A program made the position numbers and the translations under genes. A model generated the notes under the pieces. It was not told where the DNA came from. It ran no database searches and was given only the letters and a program-made list of their open reading frames with translations. DNA of 64,000 bases, taken from positions 353,096-417,095 of the forward strand of contig CALSMJ010000005.1 in assembly GCA_943787425.1 (NCBI GenBank). The letters run 5' to 3'. The DNA is from an uncultured Pseudomonadales bacterium. Its GTDB lineage: Bacteria > Pseudomonadota > Gammaproteobacteria > Pseudomonadales > Azotimanducaceae. Positions 34,738 through 44,495 of this stretch are shown here, in pieces. Each line of letters opens with the position of its first letter. The first letter of the stretch is position 1.

Positions 34738-36753
34738 ATGACCAATCGGCGACGAATCCTAGTAACCAGCGCCTTACCCTATGCCAACGGCGCCATTCAT
34801 CTGGGGCACATGCTCGAACACGTCCAAACGGATATCTTTGTCCGCTTTCAACGATTGCAAGGTCATGAATGTATTTACGTTTGCGCCGATGACGTCCATG
34901 GCACGGCCGTCATGCTGAATGCCCAAGCCGCGGGGCAGACGCCATTAGACTATGCCGCTGAGATCACCAAGGCGCACATCCGAGATTTTCAAGCATTTCA
35001 GATCAGTCACGATTGCTACGACACGACACACTCCGATGACAATGCGCAATTATCTGCTGAGATTTATTCAAGACTTTTAGCGTCCGGGAACATCGAAAAA
35101 GCCGCTGTTGAGCAGCTGTTTGACACCGAAAAGGGTTTATTTCTGGCCGATCGATTCGTTGTCGGCGGATGTCCTTCGTGCAAAACCCCTGACCAGTATG
35201 GTGACAACTGTGATGCCTGCGGTGCGACCTATGCCGCGACAGATTTAATCGACCCAAGGTCAAAGCTGTCGGGTTCCAAACCCGAACTGAGAACGTCGGA
35301 ACACATCTTTTTTGCGCTTTCAAAGCACACCGAATTTCTAAAATCCTGGACTCAAAGCGGCGCGCTCCATCCGGCTGTGACCAATAAGCTGTCTGAATGG
35401 CTCGATACGGGACTTCAAAACTGGGACATTTCCAGAGACGCGCCCTATTTTGGTTTTGAGATTCCTGGCGAGCCCGGAAAGTATTTTTATGTCTGGCTAG
35501 ACGCCCCGATTGGCTATATTTCCAGCTTTAAGCGCTACTGCGAGAGCCATAATCTTGACTACGAGGACTATTGGCGGGCCGATTCTGATTGCGAAGTGCA
35601 TCATTTTATTGGCAAAGATATCGTCAACTTTCATGCGCTATTTTGGCCTGCCTTGCTGTCTGCTGCTGATTTTCGAACCCCCACCAAGGTCACGGTCCAT
35701 GGTTTCTTGACGATCAACGGCGAGAAGATGTCGAAATCAAAAGGCACCTTCATCAACGCTCGGACTTATCTCGATCAATTATCGCCAGAATACTTGCGCT
35801 ATTACTTTGCAGCAAAATTAAACCCAAGCGTTGCGGACTTGGATCTCAACCTCGAAGACTTTGTGCAGAAGGTGAACGCCGACTTGGTCGGCAAAGTCGC
35901 CAACATTGCCAGTCGTTGCGCCGGCTTTATCAACAAACAGTTTGGCGGGGTGATTGATGCCTCAACGGGAACCCCTCTGATTGAACAGTTTCAGTCCGCG
36001 GCCCACGAAATCGCAGCCTTGTATGAAGCACGAGAATTCAGTAAAGCCATGCGGGTGATCATGGGCCTTGCAGATCTAGCCAATCAATTCATTGCAGAAG
36101 AGCAGCCCTGGCAGTTGATCAAAAACTCAGAGACGCGAGATCGCGCGGCAGCGGTCTGCGCCGACGGCCTGAATCTTTTTCGATTGCTAGCACTGTATTT
36201 AAAGCCCGTTCTCCCGGGTCTCGCCGAGCGAGCTGAAGCGTTTCTGGCAATCGAGCCACTGACTTGGGCAGACCACAAGACGCAGCTTGAAGGTCACACA
36301 ATCGCGGCCTTTCAACCGCTCATTCAGCGTATTGAACTCGCCCAGGTGCAGGCCATGATCGAGATCGAGCCGGCCCAAAGCAAGCCCAGCCAGAAAGCTG
36401 AGGTAACGGGTGAAACCTCTAAAGAAAGCCCCATTGATATCGCAACGTTTGCCCAAGTTGACCTGCGCGTTGCCAGGATTATTGCAGCAGAGGCGGTTGA
36501 CGGCGCTGACAAACTGCTTGCCCTGACCCTGGATGTTGGGGATCACCAGCGCAACGTCTTTTCCGGCATCAAATCAGCCTATCGGCCGGAAGAATTGGTT
36601 GGAAAACTGACCGTCCTGGTCGCGAACCTTGCCCCAAGAAAAATGAAATTTGGCCTGTCTGAAGGCATGGTGCTCGCAGCCGGCCCAGGCGGCTCTGATA
36701 TTTTTCTCATCAGTCCCGATTCCGGCGCGACGCCAGGCATGAAGGTGAGCTGA
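34738..36753 (+). CDS. metG: Methionyl-tRNA synthetase
   Basis: Class Ia synthetase of 671 residues charging tRNA-Met. The HIGH motif is in [15 protein letters not shown]. The zinc site has paired Cys (CPSC and CDAC). KMSKS lies in [12 protein letters not shown]-terminal EMAP/Trbp111-type tRNA-binding domain begins near [16 protein letters not shown]. The ATG at 34738 has CGGAG 7 nt upstream; a nine-residue extension is possible but lacks a site. rnfA starts 7 bp after its stop, so the rnf operon may be read through from metG. Confidence 0.97.
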   Translation: MTNRRRILVTSALPYANGAIHLGHMLEHVQTDIFVRFQRLQGHECIYVCADDVHGTAVMLNAQAAGQTPLDYAAEITKAHIRDFQAFQISHDCYDTTHSDDNAQLSAEIYSRLLASGNIEKAAVEQLFDTEKGLFLADRFVVGGCPSCKTPDQYGDNCDACGATYAATDLIDPRSKLSGSKPELRTSEHIFFALSKHTEFLKSWTQSGALHPAVTNKLSEWLDTGLQNWDISRDAPYFGFEIPGEPGKYFYVWLDAPIGYISSFKRYCESHNLDYEDYWRADSDCEVHHFIGKDIVNFHALFWPALLSAADFRTPTKVTVHGFLTINGEKMSKSKGTFINARTYLDQLSPEYLRYYFAAKLNPSVADLDLNLEDFVQKVNADLVGKVANIASRCAGFINKQFGGVIDASTGTPLIEQFQSAAHEIAALYEAREFSKAMRVIMGLADLANQFIAEEQPWQLIKNSETRDRAAAVCADGLNLFRLLALYLKPVLPGLAERAEAFLAIEPLTWADHKTQLEGHTIAAFQPLIQRIELAQVQAMIEIEPAQSKPSQKAEVTGETSKESPIDIATFAQVDLRVARIIAAEAVDGADKLLALTLDVGDHQRNVFSGIKSAYRPEELVGKLTVLVANLAPRKMKFGLSEGMVLAAGPGGSDIFLISPDSGATPGMKVS

Positions 36754-36760
36754 GTAGACG

Positions 36761-37345
36761 ATGATCAACGAGGCCCTATTGGTACTCTTTACTGCGATCT
36801 TCGTGAACAACTTTGTTGTGGTCCAATTTCTGGGGTTGTGCCCCTTCTTAGGCGCCAGCCAGAGGCTGTCGAGCGCCGCAGGTTTGGCCAGCGCGACGCT
36901 TTTTGTTCTGACCTTGAGTGCTGGGGCCGCCTATTTGCTCGAGCAGTATGTGCTGCAACCTTTCGGGCTAACCGGCCTGCGAATTTTAACGTTCATTCTG
37001 ATCATTGCGGCGTTGGTGCAATTCATGGAAATTGTGATTCGCGCCACTCAGCCGGTGTTACATCAGTTCTTAGGGGTTTATATCCCGCTCATCACGACCA
37101 ACTGCATGGTCTTAGGGGTCGCCCTGATCAACGCCAGGACCAGCCAGTCATTTTTTGAGGCCCTGCTTTTAGGACTGGGGGCGGGTTTGGGGTTTGGCCT
37201 GCTGCTGCTAATGTTTGCTGCCCTCCGCGAGCATCAATCGGTCCTAAAAGTCCCGAAGCCATTTCAAGGCGCCGCCATTAACATGATTTCTGCGGGCCTG
37301 ATTGCCCTTGGGTTTTCAGGTTTTACGGCGATGCAGTTCTCATGA
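36761..37345 (+). CDS. rnfA: Rnf electron transport complex subunit A
   Basis: Integral membrane subunit of 194 residues with six helices. In known Rnf structures RnfA and RnfE bind a membrane-embedded [2Fe-2S] cluster. The half-channel motifs VVQFLGLCPFLGASQ and TNCMVLGVALIN each contain one of the relevant Cys residues. It is the first gene of the rnf operon and overlaps rnfB by 4 nt. Confidence 0.96.
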   Translation: MINEALLVLFTAIFVNNFVVVQFLGLCPFLGASQRLSSAAGLASATLFVLTLSAGAAYLLEQYVLQPFGLTGLRILTFILIIAALVQFMEIVIRATQPVLHQFLGVYIPLITTNCMVLGVALINARTSQSFFEALLLGLGAGLGFGLLLLMFAALREHQSVLKVPKPFQGAAINMISAGLIALGFSGFTAMQFS

Positions 37346-38232
37346 TGCTTGGTTATCTTGTGGTTCTACTCGGCTGCGCCCTTGTGACCTTCGGCGTTGT
37401 TTATTTCGGCCAACGTGCTTTTCCGCAAACCCCCAACGTCGTTGAAGACTTGATCTATCGCACGCTGCCGCAAACCCAATGCGCCCAATGCGGTTATCCA
37501 GGCTGCCGGCCCTATGCTGCTGCAGTGGCCCAGGGGGAAGCCATTAATCGCTGCCCGCCCGGCGGTGAGGCGCTGATTCAAACCCTCGCTGACCTGTTAA
37601 ATCGACCCGTGACTCCTTTGGCCAGCGAACTCAAAGCGGTCCCCGTACCGCTGATCGCGCGAATTCAAGAATCAAACTGCATCGGCTGCATGCTCTGCAT
37701 TAAGGCGTGTCCTGTTGATGCCATTATCGGCAGTCAAAATCTGATGCACACAGTTATCGAAACCGAATGCACGGGCTGCGAGCTGTGCCTGCCGCCTTGT
37801 CCTGTTGATTGTATTGACCTAATCGAAGCAGACGGTCCTCGCGCGCCGGCCTTGCGCCCGGAATCCGATGAAGCCTGCATTTTTTGCGGTGACTGTGTAG
37901 CCGCCTGCCCCAAGTCCCTCACGCCGCAACATTTATTCCTCGCCTTTGACCAACCCGAGCGCAGCGCAGAACTCGGTCTATCGGACTGCATCGAATGCAC
38001 GCTTTGCGATCAAGTTTGTCCGAGCGAGCTGCCCCTTACAGCGTCTTTTAAACGCATGAAAGCCAATCAGCAACGCCTTGCCGACGCTGCCAAGACCGCT
38101 GAGGCAACCGAGCAGCGCTTTTTACGAAGAGCATCGCGCATTCAAAACGCCGCGGCGACGCTCAAAGTGCGGCCAAAGCCCAAAGACGCCCTCGCTCTGA
38201 TCGCGCAAATCAAGGGTGGATCAGGGTCATGA
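37342..38232 (+). CDS. rnfB: RnfB fused to an RnfC-type two-cluster ferredoxin domain
   Basis: The first about 165 residues are a normal RnfB: an N-terminal membrane helix, a four-Cys domain (Cys47, 50, 55, 71) and two [4Fe-4S] motifs (113/116/119/123 and 143/146/149/153). E. coli RnfB ends near residue 192. This protein continues to 296. It carries two more motifs, CIFCGDCVAACP (179-190) with LTPQHLF, then CIECTLCDQVCPSELPL (216-232) with a helical, basic tail. That pattern is the C-terminal ferredoxin domain of RnfC. No RnfC NADH/FMN domain is present here, because rnfD follows with a 4-nt overlap. The frame is intact. Confidence 0.9.
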   Translation: MMLGYLVVLLGCALVTFGVVYFGQRAFPQTPNVVEDLIYRTLPQTQCAQCGYPGCRPYAAAVAQGEAINRCPPGGEALIQTLADLLNRPVTPLASELKAVPVPLIARIQESNCIGCMLCIKACPVDAIIGSQNLMHTVIETECTGCELCLPPCPVDCIDLIEADGPRAPALRPESDEACIFCGDCVAACPKSLTPQHLFLAFDQPERSAELGLSDCIECTLCDQVCPSELPLTASFKRMKANQQRLADAAKTAEATEQRFLRRASRIQNAAATLKVRPKPKDALALIAQIKGGSGS

Positions 38233-39182
38233 ACAGTAACCAAATCATGATCCGAACGGGCATAGCCCTCATCCCAGGCTTCCTAGCCAGCCTTTGGGTT
38301 TTTGGACTTGGGATCTTACTCAACGTCGTTGCGGCGCTCTTAGCGGCGCTGATCCTAGAGAAGGCCTATCACACCGCCCGGCGACTACCGCAGACGAAGG
38401 CCAGTCTCAGCAGTGGTTTGTTAACCGCGGCATTACTCGCGCTGTGTCTACCGCCGATGCTCCCCTTCACGCTGGTTGCCTTCGGGGTCGCCTTTGCGCT
38501 CATTTTTGGTAAGTTTGTCTATGGCGGCATAGGGCAAAACCTTTTCAACCCGGCAATGGTGGGCTACGGCGGGCTGATCTTATCCTCGCCATTACTCATG
38601 ACCCAATGGCTACCAGAATCCGGCATGAGTCCTTTGACCCTCGACCTTGTCCGCATCAAATTCGGTCTGCAAAGCGTGGACGGTTATACCGGTGCCACTG
38701 CCCTGGATCTGCTACGCAACCGGCAAGGCATGACCTTAAGCGAATACTGGCAGCTTGCAGAACCCGTTTTCAATGATCAAATGCTGATCAGTCTTGGTTA
38801 CTTGCTGGGCGGCATCTACCTCATCCAAATCCGCATTATTTCGTTCAAACTGCCTTTGGCAATGCTCATCGGGTTATTGGTGCCAAGCCTCCTTCTGTAC
38901 GACGCGGGCAGTTCGAACAGCCTGGGTTCACCTTGGCTGCATGGACTGGCCGGCGCAACCATGATCGGCGCTTTTTTCATCATTACCGACCCCGTAAGCT
39001 CACCGAATACGGCGCAAGGACTCTGGATTTATGGCCTACTCGTCGGCGGCCTAACGTTTCTCATTCGAGGTTTCGGCGCCTATCCCGATGGTTTGGCCTT
39101 TGCGGTGCTGCTCAGCAATGCCGCAGCCCCTTTGATTGACCGCATTGTTCAACTTCGATCCGAACGAATACACAGCCCATGA
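38229..39182 (+). CDS. rnfD: Rnf electron transport complex subunit D
   Basis: Polytopic membrane subunit of 317 residues, NqrB-like, expected to carry covalently bound FMN. The flavinylation threonine is in GYTGATALD. Other family segments are GGIGQNLFNPAMVGYG and ITDPVSSPNTAQGLW. It normally follows rnfC but here follows rnfB directly, with a 4-nt overlap (ATGA). It overlaps rnfG by 4 nt. It is somewhat shorter than E. coli RsxD (352). Confidence 0.95.
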   Translation: MNSNQIMIRTGIALIPGFLASLWVFGLGILLNVVAALLAALILEKAYHTARRLPQTKASLSSGLLTAALLALCLPPMLPFTLVAFGVAFALIFGKFVYGGIGQNLFNPAMVGYGGLILSSPLLMTQWLPESGMSPLTLDLVRIKFGLQSVDGYTGATALDLLRNRQGMTLSEYWQLAEPVFNDQMLISLGYLLGGIYLIQIRIISFKLPLAMLIGLLVPSLLLYDAGSSNSLGSPWLHGLAGATMIGAFFIITDPVSSPNTAQGLWIYGLLVGGLTFLIRGFGAYPDGLAFAVLLSNAAAPLIDRIVQLRSERIHSP

Positions 39183-39727
39183 AAGCCGCCCTTTTAATGC
39201 TCGTTCTCGCAGCCGGCGCCGCTGCTCTGCTTATTGGCGGCTTGGCGACCGCCACCCAACAACGCATTGCGCAGAATCAAGTTGACTATGATTTGCAGCA
39301 GTTACAACGCGCCATCAAAAATTTATCGATGACCCTCATTCAGCCTACGCCCGACAGCACGCATTTTGAATTGTGGTCTGATAACCTTCGGCAAGGCTTT
39401 TTGTTGCCCCTTGAAACAACCCAAGGCTACAACGGCACCATTCGTGCCTGGCTCGCTGTCGATCAAGCCGGCACCATCACCGCGGTCTCAACACGGAGCC
39501 ACCAGGAAACCCCGGGCATTGGTGACATTATCAACGCCGGTGCGCCCTGGCTTGACCAATTTTATGATCGAGACGTTCGATATCATCAGTTTCGCAGCAA
39601 ACGCTTAGGCGGGGATTTCGATCACGTAACTGGGGCCACTATCACCAGCCGTGCTTATATCGAAATGGTGGGCCAAGGGCTTAAAGCGCACGCGCATCGA
39701 TTCATGACGGGGGACGCTGATGAGTAA
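39179..39727 (+). CDS. rnfG: Rnf electron transport complex subunit G
   Basis: Subunit of 182 residues with one N-terminal membrane anchor (LLMLVLAAGAAALLIGGLAT) and a periplasmic FMN-binding domain. Covalent FMN attaches at a Thr in the S/T-G-A-T motif, seen here as VTGATITSRA. SHQETPGIGDII is the other family signature. It overlaps rnfD by 4 nt and rnfE by 8 nt. Confidence 0.95.
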   Translation: MKAALLMLVLAAGAAALLIGGLATATQQRIAQNQVDYDLQQLQRAIKNLSMTLIQPTPDSTHFELWSDNLRQGFLLPLETTQGYNGTIRAWLAVDQAGTITAVSTRSHQETPGIGDIINAGAPWLDQFYDRDVRYHQFRSKRLGGDFDHVTGATITSRAYIEMVGQGLKAHAHRFMTGDADE

Positions 39728-40415
39728 TGCACAACAGCTCGCGCTCGACGGTGTTTGGCGCAACAACCCAGCGCTCGTTCAACTCTTGGGCCTGTGCCCG
39801 CTGCTCGCGGTTAGTCAAACGCTGGTAACAAGCCTGACCCTCGGACTGATTACACTCGCAGTTTTAGTTGCGGCCAATACCCTGATCAGCCTGTTAAAGC
39901 GAACCCTCGTTGACGACGTTCGACTTCCGCTGCAAATCTTGGTGATAGCGACCATGGTCTCAGCGGCAGACTTGCTGATGCAGTCTTACTTTTTTGAACT
40001 CTATCAGCGGATCGGACTCTTTATTGCGCTGATTGTCACCAATTGCACGATTCTCGGACGGACCGAGCTCTTCGCGCGGCGAAATCCCGTTATGGCCTCG
40101 ATGGCCGATGGCTTCTGGATGGGTCTGGGTTTTTTATGGGCCATCACCCTACTCGGTGGGCTTCGGGAAGTGATCGGTCGAGGCACATTGTTTGACGGAA
40201 TGGCCCAATTACTGGGACCAGCAGGCGATGCTTGGCGGATAGAGGTTCATCAGAGCCCCGTTTTAATTATGATGCTCGCCCCCGGCGCCTTCTTGGCTTT
40301 GGGGTGTTTGATTGCCCTAAAAAATTGTGTGGACGGATACTATGAATCGAGAAAAACGGATCGCCTTCTTGAGCACCCTGCGTCAGGAGAATCCAGCCCC
40401 AACCACCGAGCTTGA
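39720..40415 (+). CDS. rnfE: Rnf electron transport complex subunit E
   Basis: Six-helix membrane subunit of 231 residues, paralogous to RnfA, with the conserved LLGLCPLLAVSQ and TNCTILGRTELFAR segments. The last about 25 residues (from KTDRLLEHP) are polar. They are encoded in a 74-bp region that also encodes the start of nth in another frame. Confidence 0.95.
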   Translation: MSNAQQLALDGVWRNNPALVQLLGLCPLLAVSQTLVTSLTLGLITLAVLVAANTLISLLKRTLVDDVRLPLQILVIATMVSAADLLMQSYFFELYQRIGLFIALIVTNCTILGRTELFARRNPVMASMADGFWMGLGFLWAITLLGGLREVIGRGTLFDGMAQLLGPAGDAWRIEVHQSPVLIMMLAPGAFLALGCLIALKNCVDGYYESRKTDRLLEHPASGESSPNHRA

Positions 40416-40995
40416 GTACGACAGCACTTTCCAACTCCTGATCGCTGTCATCCTCTCAGCGCAATCAACGGACGTTGGTGTCAACAAAGCCACGCGCAAA
40501 CTGTTTCCAGTGGCCGGTACACCGAAGGCGATTGCGGCTTTAGGGGTTGACGGTTTGAAACCTTACATTCAGACCATCGGGCTCTTTAACAGCAAGGCTG
40601 AAAACATTATCAAAACCTGTAACCGATTGCTCACCGAGCACGCGGGGGAAGTGCCGAGAACGCGCGATGCGCTCGAAGCCCTACCCGGGGTTGGCCGCAA
40701 GACGGCAAACGTTGTGTTAAACACGGCCTTTGGTGAGCCCACCATGGCGGTTGATACCCATATTTTTCGTGTCTCGAACCGAACGCGCTTTGCACCCGGC
40801 AAGACCGTCTTGCAAGTGGAAAAAAAACTCCTCAAAGTGATCCCGGATGAATTTATTCGAGATGCTCATCACTGGTTTATTCTGCACGGTCGCTACACCT
40901 GCACCGCGCGCAGTCCGAAGTGTGCCGCCTGTACGGTATTCGATCTGTGTGAATACCCGCGGCGAGAAAAGCAGGCGCAACTGGCAAAGGATTAA
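40342..40995 (+). CDS. nth: Endonuclease III
   Basis: DNA N-glycosylase/AP lyase that removes oxidised pyrimidines. The helix-hairpin-helix with catalytic Lys is in LPGVGRKTANVV and the catalytic Asp is in VDTHIFRV. A [4Fe-4S] cluster is ligated by CTARSPKCAACTVFDLC. The ATG at 40342 gives 217 residues beginning MNREKRIAF, the family start. This places the first about 24 codons inside rnfE, a long overlap. The rnf-nth order is conserved in gammaproteobacteria. Confidence 0.96.
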   Translation: MNREKRIAFLSTLRQENPAPTTELEYDSTFQLLIAVILSAQSTDVGVNKATRKLFPVAGTPKAIAALGVDGLKPYIQTIGLFNSKAENIIKTCNRLLTEHAGEVPRTRDALEALPGVGRKTANVVLNTAFGEPTMAVDTHIFRVSNRTRFAPGKTVLQVEKKLLKVIPDEFIRDAHHWFILHGRYTCTARSPKCAACTVFDLCEYPRREKQAQLAKD

Positions 40996-41054
40996 AGCAC
41001 CTCGATGAACAAGGTCTTATCAGTCATCGGTTCGGGAGGCTCAACCAGCCCCCC

Positions 41055-41082
41055 AACAGCCGTCACCTTACGGCTGTTTTGA
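41055..41082 (+). terminator. Terminator hairpin between nth and argG
   Basis: AACAGCCGT and ACGGCTGTT form a perfect 9-bp stem with a 6-base loop. TTTTGATTG follows on the plus strand, which would terminate nth. The argG stop codon (41070-41068) lies in the loop/stem. The minus strand has no T run, so the element is better for the plus direction. Confidence 0.6.
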
Positions 41083-42291
41083 TTGTCGCAAACTGGCCAT
41101 CTTTAACCGCAAGGCATTGAGCTTAATAAAGCCCGCTGCATCTTTTTGATCGTAGGCGCCGGCGTCGTCCTCAAACGTTACGATATTGCCGTCATACAGG
41201 CTGTCGTGTTCAGACCAACGACCAACCACCGTCACGTTGCCTTTGTACAGTTTAAGACGAACGGTTCCGTTAACATGACGTTGTGACTCGTCGATCAACG
41301 CCTGCAGCGCCATACGTTCTGGACTCCACCAATACCCGTTATAGATCAGCGAGGCATAACGCGGCATCAGTTCATCTTTCAAATGCCCCAGTTCTCGATC
41401 AAGCGTAATGGACTCCATCGCCCGATGCGCTTTCAACAAAATGGTACCACCAGGCGTTTCATAACAACCTCGCGCCTTCATACCCACATATCGATTCTCA
41501 ACGATATCAACCCGGCCCACACCATTTCGGCCGCCAATTTGATTCAACAGCGCCAACAGTTGCGCTGGGGTTTGAGGCTGGCCATCCACCGCAACCGGAT
41601 CGCCGTGCTGATACGTCAGTTCAAGGTAGGTCGGCGTATCCGGCGCCGCCTCTGGCGACACAGACCAAAGCCACATCGCTTCTTCCGGCTCTGCACCGGG
41701 GTCTTCTAAGATGCCGCCCTCATACGAGATATGGAGCAAGTTCGCATCCATCGAATACGGCGACTTTTCCCCCGATCGTTTTTGCTCTACCGGGATTTGG
41801 TGCTTCTCGCAGAAATCCATCAGCGATTCGCGCGAATTCAGATCCCACTCGCGCCAAGGCGCAATCACTTGAATCGCCGGGTCTAAGGCATAGGCACCCA
41901 ACTCGAATCGAACTTGGTCATTGCCCTTACCCGTTGCACCATGCGATATGGCTTGCGAATTCGTTTCCGCCGCGACCTCAACCAAGCGTTTGGCTATCAG
42001 GGGCCGCGCGATACTCGTTCCCAACAAATACTCACCCTCATACAGCGCGTTACATCGAAACATCGGAAACACAAAGTCAGCAACGAATTCTTCGCGAACA
42101 TCGTCAATGAAGATTTCTTGAACCCCCATGCTTTCGGCTTTTTTTCTTGCGGGCTCGAGTTCCTCGCCTTGACCCAGATCGGCTGTATAGGTGACGACTT
42201 CGCAGTCATAGGTCTCTTGTAGCCAACGCAGAATGACCGAAGTATCCAAGCCTCCGGAGTAGGCCAGCACGACCTTGTTTAATTTCGGCAT
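41068..42291 (-). CDS. argG: Argininosuccinate synthase
   Basis: ATP-dependent condensation of citrulline and aspartate in arginine synthesis. The 407-residue product begins [19 protein letters not shown] with the PP-loop. It contains [15 protein letters not shown] and [16 protein letters not shown] chose the ATG at 42291. A longer frame to 42423 extends across the divergent pyrC start and is not family-like. It is divergent from pyrC across 87 bp. Confidence 0.97.
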   Translation of the reverse strand: MPKLNKVVLAYSGGLDTSVILRWLQETYDCEVVTYTADLGQGEELEPARKKAESMGVQEIFIDDVREEFVADFVFPMFRCNALYEGEYLLGTSIARPLIAKRLVEVAAETNSQAISHGATGKGNDQVRFELGAYALDPAIQVIAPWREWDLNSRESLMDFCEKHQIPVEQKRSGEKSPYSMDANLLHISYEGGILEDPGAEPEEAMWLWSVSPEAAPDTPTYLELTYQHGDPVAVDGQPQTPAQLLALLNQIGGRNGVGRVDIVENRYVGMKARGCYETPGGTILLKAHRAMESITLDRELGHLKDELMPRYASLIYNGYWWSPERMALQALIDESQRHVNGTVRLKLYKGNVTVVGRWSEHDSLYDGNIVTFEDDAGAYDQKDAAGFIKLNALRLKMASLRQSKQP

Positions 42292-42363
42292 CTCAAAGCA
42301 CCCACAAAAAAAGGAGTGTATGGTAATCGTTTGCGGCATCTGAGACCAGTTTTCACCGAAGGG

Positions 42364-42372
42364 TGATACAAT
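42364..42372 (+). promoter_or_regulatory. Extended -10 promoter of pyrC
   Basis: TGATACAAT (TGn plus TACAAT) ends 6 bp before the pyrC ATG. No -35 element was found at the correct distance. If used, transcription would begin at or next to the start codon, giving a leaderless mRNA. No Shine-Dalgarno site is present before the ATG. Confidence 0.45.
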
Positions 42373-42378
42373 TCTTCC

Positions 42379-43431
42379 ATGCAGACAATCACCCTCACCC
42401 GACCCGATGACTGGCACATCCATCTCCGCGATGGTGATTACCTGCCCACTACTGTGTCAGACGTGGCCAGACAATTTGGCCGCGCCATTGTGATGCCAAA
42501 CCTGACGCCCCCGGTTGTCACGGTGCCGCAAGCTTTGGCCTACCGAGACCAAATCCTGTTAAACCGTCCCTCAGGTTCCAACTTCCAACCCTTGATGACC
42601 TTATATCTGACGGACCAAACCCGCCCGAGCGACATCGTTGCCGCTGCGCAATCTCGCGACGTTTATGCGTGCAAACTGTATCCAGCGGGCGCAACCACCA
42701 ATTCTGACGCCGGCGTCGGCTCGATCGAAGCCTTGTACCCGATTTTTGAAACGATGCAGCAGCAACAACTCCCTTTGCTGATTCATGGGGAAGTCACAGA
42801 CACCCAGATTGATATTTTTGATCGAGAGCAGGTTTTCATCGACCAATATCTCATCCCCATCATTACGACGTTCCCCGAACTTAAAATTGTCTTTGAACAC
42901 ATTACAACGCAAGACGCAGCAAGCTTCGTTGCCGAGCAAAGCGCAAACATTGCCGCAACCATCACAGCGCACCACCTTTTGTACCATCGAACCCATATGC
43001 TCAGTGGTGGTATGAAGCCCATTCTGTTTTGTTTGCCCATTTTGAAACGAGACACCCACCAAGCAGCCTTGATTCGGGCGGCAACGTCGGGCGATCCTTC
43101 CTTCTTTCTCGGCACCGATTCAGCACCCCACCCACGCTCTCGAAAAGAAGATGCCTGCGGTTGTGCCGCGGGTTGTTATACCGCCCACGCCGCCATTGAA
43201 CTGTATGCGGAAGCCTTTGAGCAAGCCGGCAGACTAGAGTACCTCGAAGGCTTTGCAAGCCATTTTGGCGCCGATTTTTATGGCCTGCCGCGACATGTAG
43301 ACACCATCACCCTCGAAGCGATGCCCTGGGTCCCGCCAAAGACGATTCCATTTGGCCCGGATGAATTAATGCCGCTCCGCGGCGGTGAAACAATCAAGTG
43401 GCGCCTAGTGCAACCGGAAGCCGGCTCATGA
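42379..43431 (+). CDS. pyrC: Dihydroorotase, class II
   Basis: Zinc enzyme of pyrimidine synthesis, interconverting carbamoyl aspartate and dihydroorotate. The 350-residue length is that of E. coli PyrC. Metal ligands are HIH in [10 protein letters not shown] (His13, His15), the carboxylated Lys in [13 protein letters not shown], and the His/Asp residues in [15 protein letters not shown] and GTDSAPH. Its stop overlaps the rnt start by 4 nt. Confidence 0.97.
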   Translation: MQTITLTRPDDWHIHLRDGDYLPTTVSDVARQFGRAIVMPNLTPPVVTVPQALAYRDQILLNRPSGSNFQPLMTLYLTDQTRPSDIVAAAQSRDVYACKLYPAGATTNSDAGVGSIEALYPIFETMQQQQLPLLIHGEVTDTQIDIFDREQVFIDQYLIPIITTFPELKIVFEHITTQDAASFVAEQSANIAATITAHHLLYHRTHMLSGGMKPILFCLPILKRDTHQAALIRAATSGDPSFFLGTDSAPHPRSRKEDACGCAAGCYTAHAAIELYAEAFEQAGRLEYLEGFASHFGADFYGLPRHVDTITLEAMPWVPPKTIPFGPDELMPLRGGETIKWRLVQPEAGS

Positions 43432-44084
43432 ACGATGAAAAGTTACCAATCGCCTACCGCTTCCGCGGCTTCTTGCCTGTAGTCATTGACGTTGAGACGG
43501 GTGGGTTCAATTCTCAAACCGATGCCCTGCTGGAAATCGCAGCGGTCCTAATCGGCATGGATGACAAGGGAAGACTGCACGCCGCCGAGCAATTTTTTTT
43601 CAACGTCGAACCCTTTGAAGGCGCCAACTTAGAGCCGGCGGCACTGGCATTTACAGGGATTAACCCCTCGAGCGCGTTACGGGGCGCGGTGTCAGAGAAG
43701 GACGCTATGGCCGCGATTTTCAGCGCCGTTCGAGCCGAGGTGAAGCGCACCGGCTGTCAACGCGCGATTGTGGTCGCCCACAACGCCGCCTTTGATCAAG
43801 GTTTTCTCAATCAGGCGGCGGCGCGCTGCAATCTCAAACGCAATCCGTTTCACCCCTTTTCAAGCTTCGATACGGCAACGCTGGCAGGCTTGGTTTACGG
43901 CCAGACGGTCCTCGCACGAGCCTGTGCCGCAGCCGGGATTGCGTTCAATAATAAAGAGGCGCACTCGGCGCTCTACGATTGTGAGCGCACTGCTGAGATT
44001 TTTTGCGATATTGTTAATCGCTGGCCTGCGCCCTATGACTTAGCCGCAAGCGCCGAGCGCCAAGGGGCGATCGAGGCAGATTAA
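43428..44084 (+). CDS. rnt: Ribonuclease T
   Basis: DEDD-family 3'-5' exoribonuclease that trims tRNA CCA ends and other stable RNAs. The acidic residues are in VIDVETGG and [13 protein letters not shown], and the final His/Asp in [16 protein letters not shown]. The ATG at 43428 gives 218 residues and overlaps the pyrC stop (ATGA). The pyrC-rnt-grxD neighbourhood is typical of pseudomonads. The 3' end overlaps convergent grxD by 4 nt. Confidence 0.95.
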   Translation: MNDEKLPIAYRFRGFLPVVIDVETGGFNSQTDALLEIAAVLIGMDDKGRLHAAEQFFFNVEPFEGANLEPAALAFTGINPSSALRGAVSEKDAMAAIFSAVRAEVKRTGCQRAIVVAHNAAFDQGFLNQAAARCNLKRNPFHPFSSFDTATLAGLVYGQTVLARACAAAGIAFNNKEAHSALYDCERTAEIFCDIVNRWPAPYDLAASAERQGAIEAD

Positions 44085-44410
44085 TCCGCCTCGGGCAGTG
44101 GTACCGCATCGAGTAGTGCCTGCAACTCACCACTTTGGTACATCTCGGTGATAATGTCGCAGCCCCCAACCAACTCACCTTGCACAAACAACTGTGGAAA
44201 GGTTGGCCAGTCAGAGTACTTCGGTAAATTAGACCGAATTTCAGGATTCGACAAAATATCGATGTAAGCAAACGGCTTGCCACAGGCCATGAGCATCTGT
44301 GAGGATTGCGACGAGAATCCACACTGCGGCTGTTCGGGCGAGCCTTTCATGTAGATGAGGATGGGATTGTTTTCAACCTGCTCTTGGATGCTTTGTAAAA
44401 TATCACTCAT
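44081..44410 (-). CDS. grxD: Monothiol glutaredoxin Grx4
   Basis: CGFS-type monothiol glutaredoxin of 109 residues that binds and transfers [2Fe-2S] clusters with glutathione. The signature is in [30 protein letters not shown] holds the glutathione-binding TFPQ and GG elements. It is convergent with rnt. Confidence 0.96.
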   Translation of the reverse strand: MSDILQSIQEQVENNPILIYMKGSPEQPQCGFSSQSSQMLMACGKPFAYIDILSNPEIRSNLPKYSDWPTFPQLFVQGELVGGCDIITEMYQSGELQALLDAVPLPEAD

Positions 44411-44495
44411 GCCCGCTCTGCCTGTCGATTAAAAGCCGCATTTTAGCTTTTTTTGACCAAAGTTAAATGGCCTGATTCAAATTTTACGGTGCGCC

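Noticed and set aside
37734..38000. 88-codon minus-strand frame inside rnfB
   Set aside because: It is the antisense shadow of the Cys-rich coding sequence.
38225..38235. A hidden rnfC between rnfB and rnfD in another frame
   Set aside because: The two genes overlap by 4 nt (ATGA), and frames within rnfB show only shadows.
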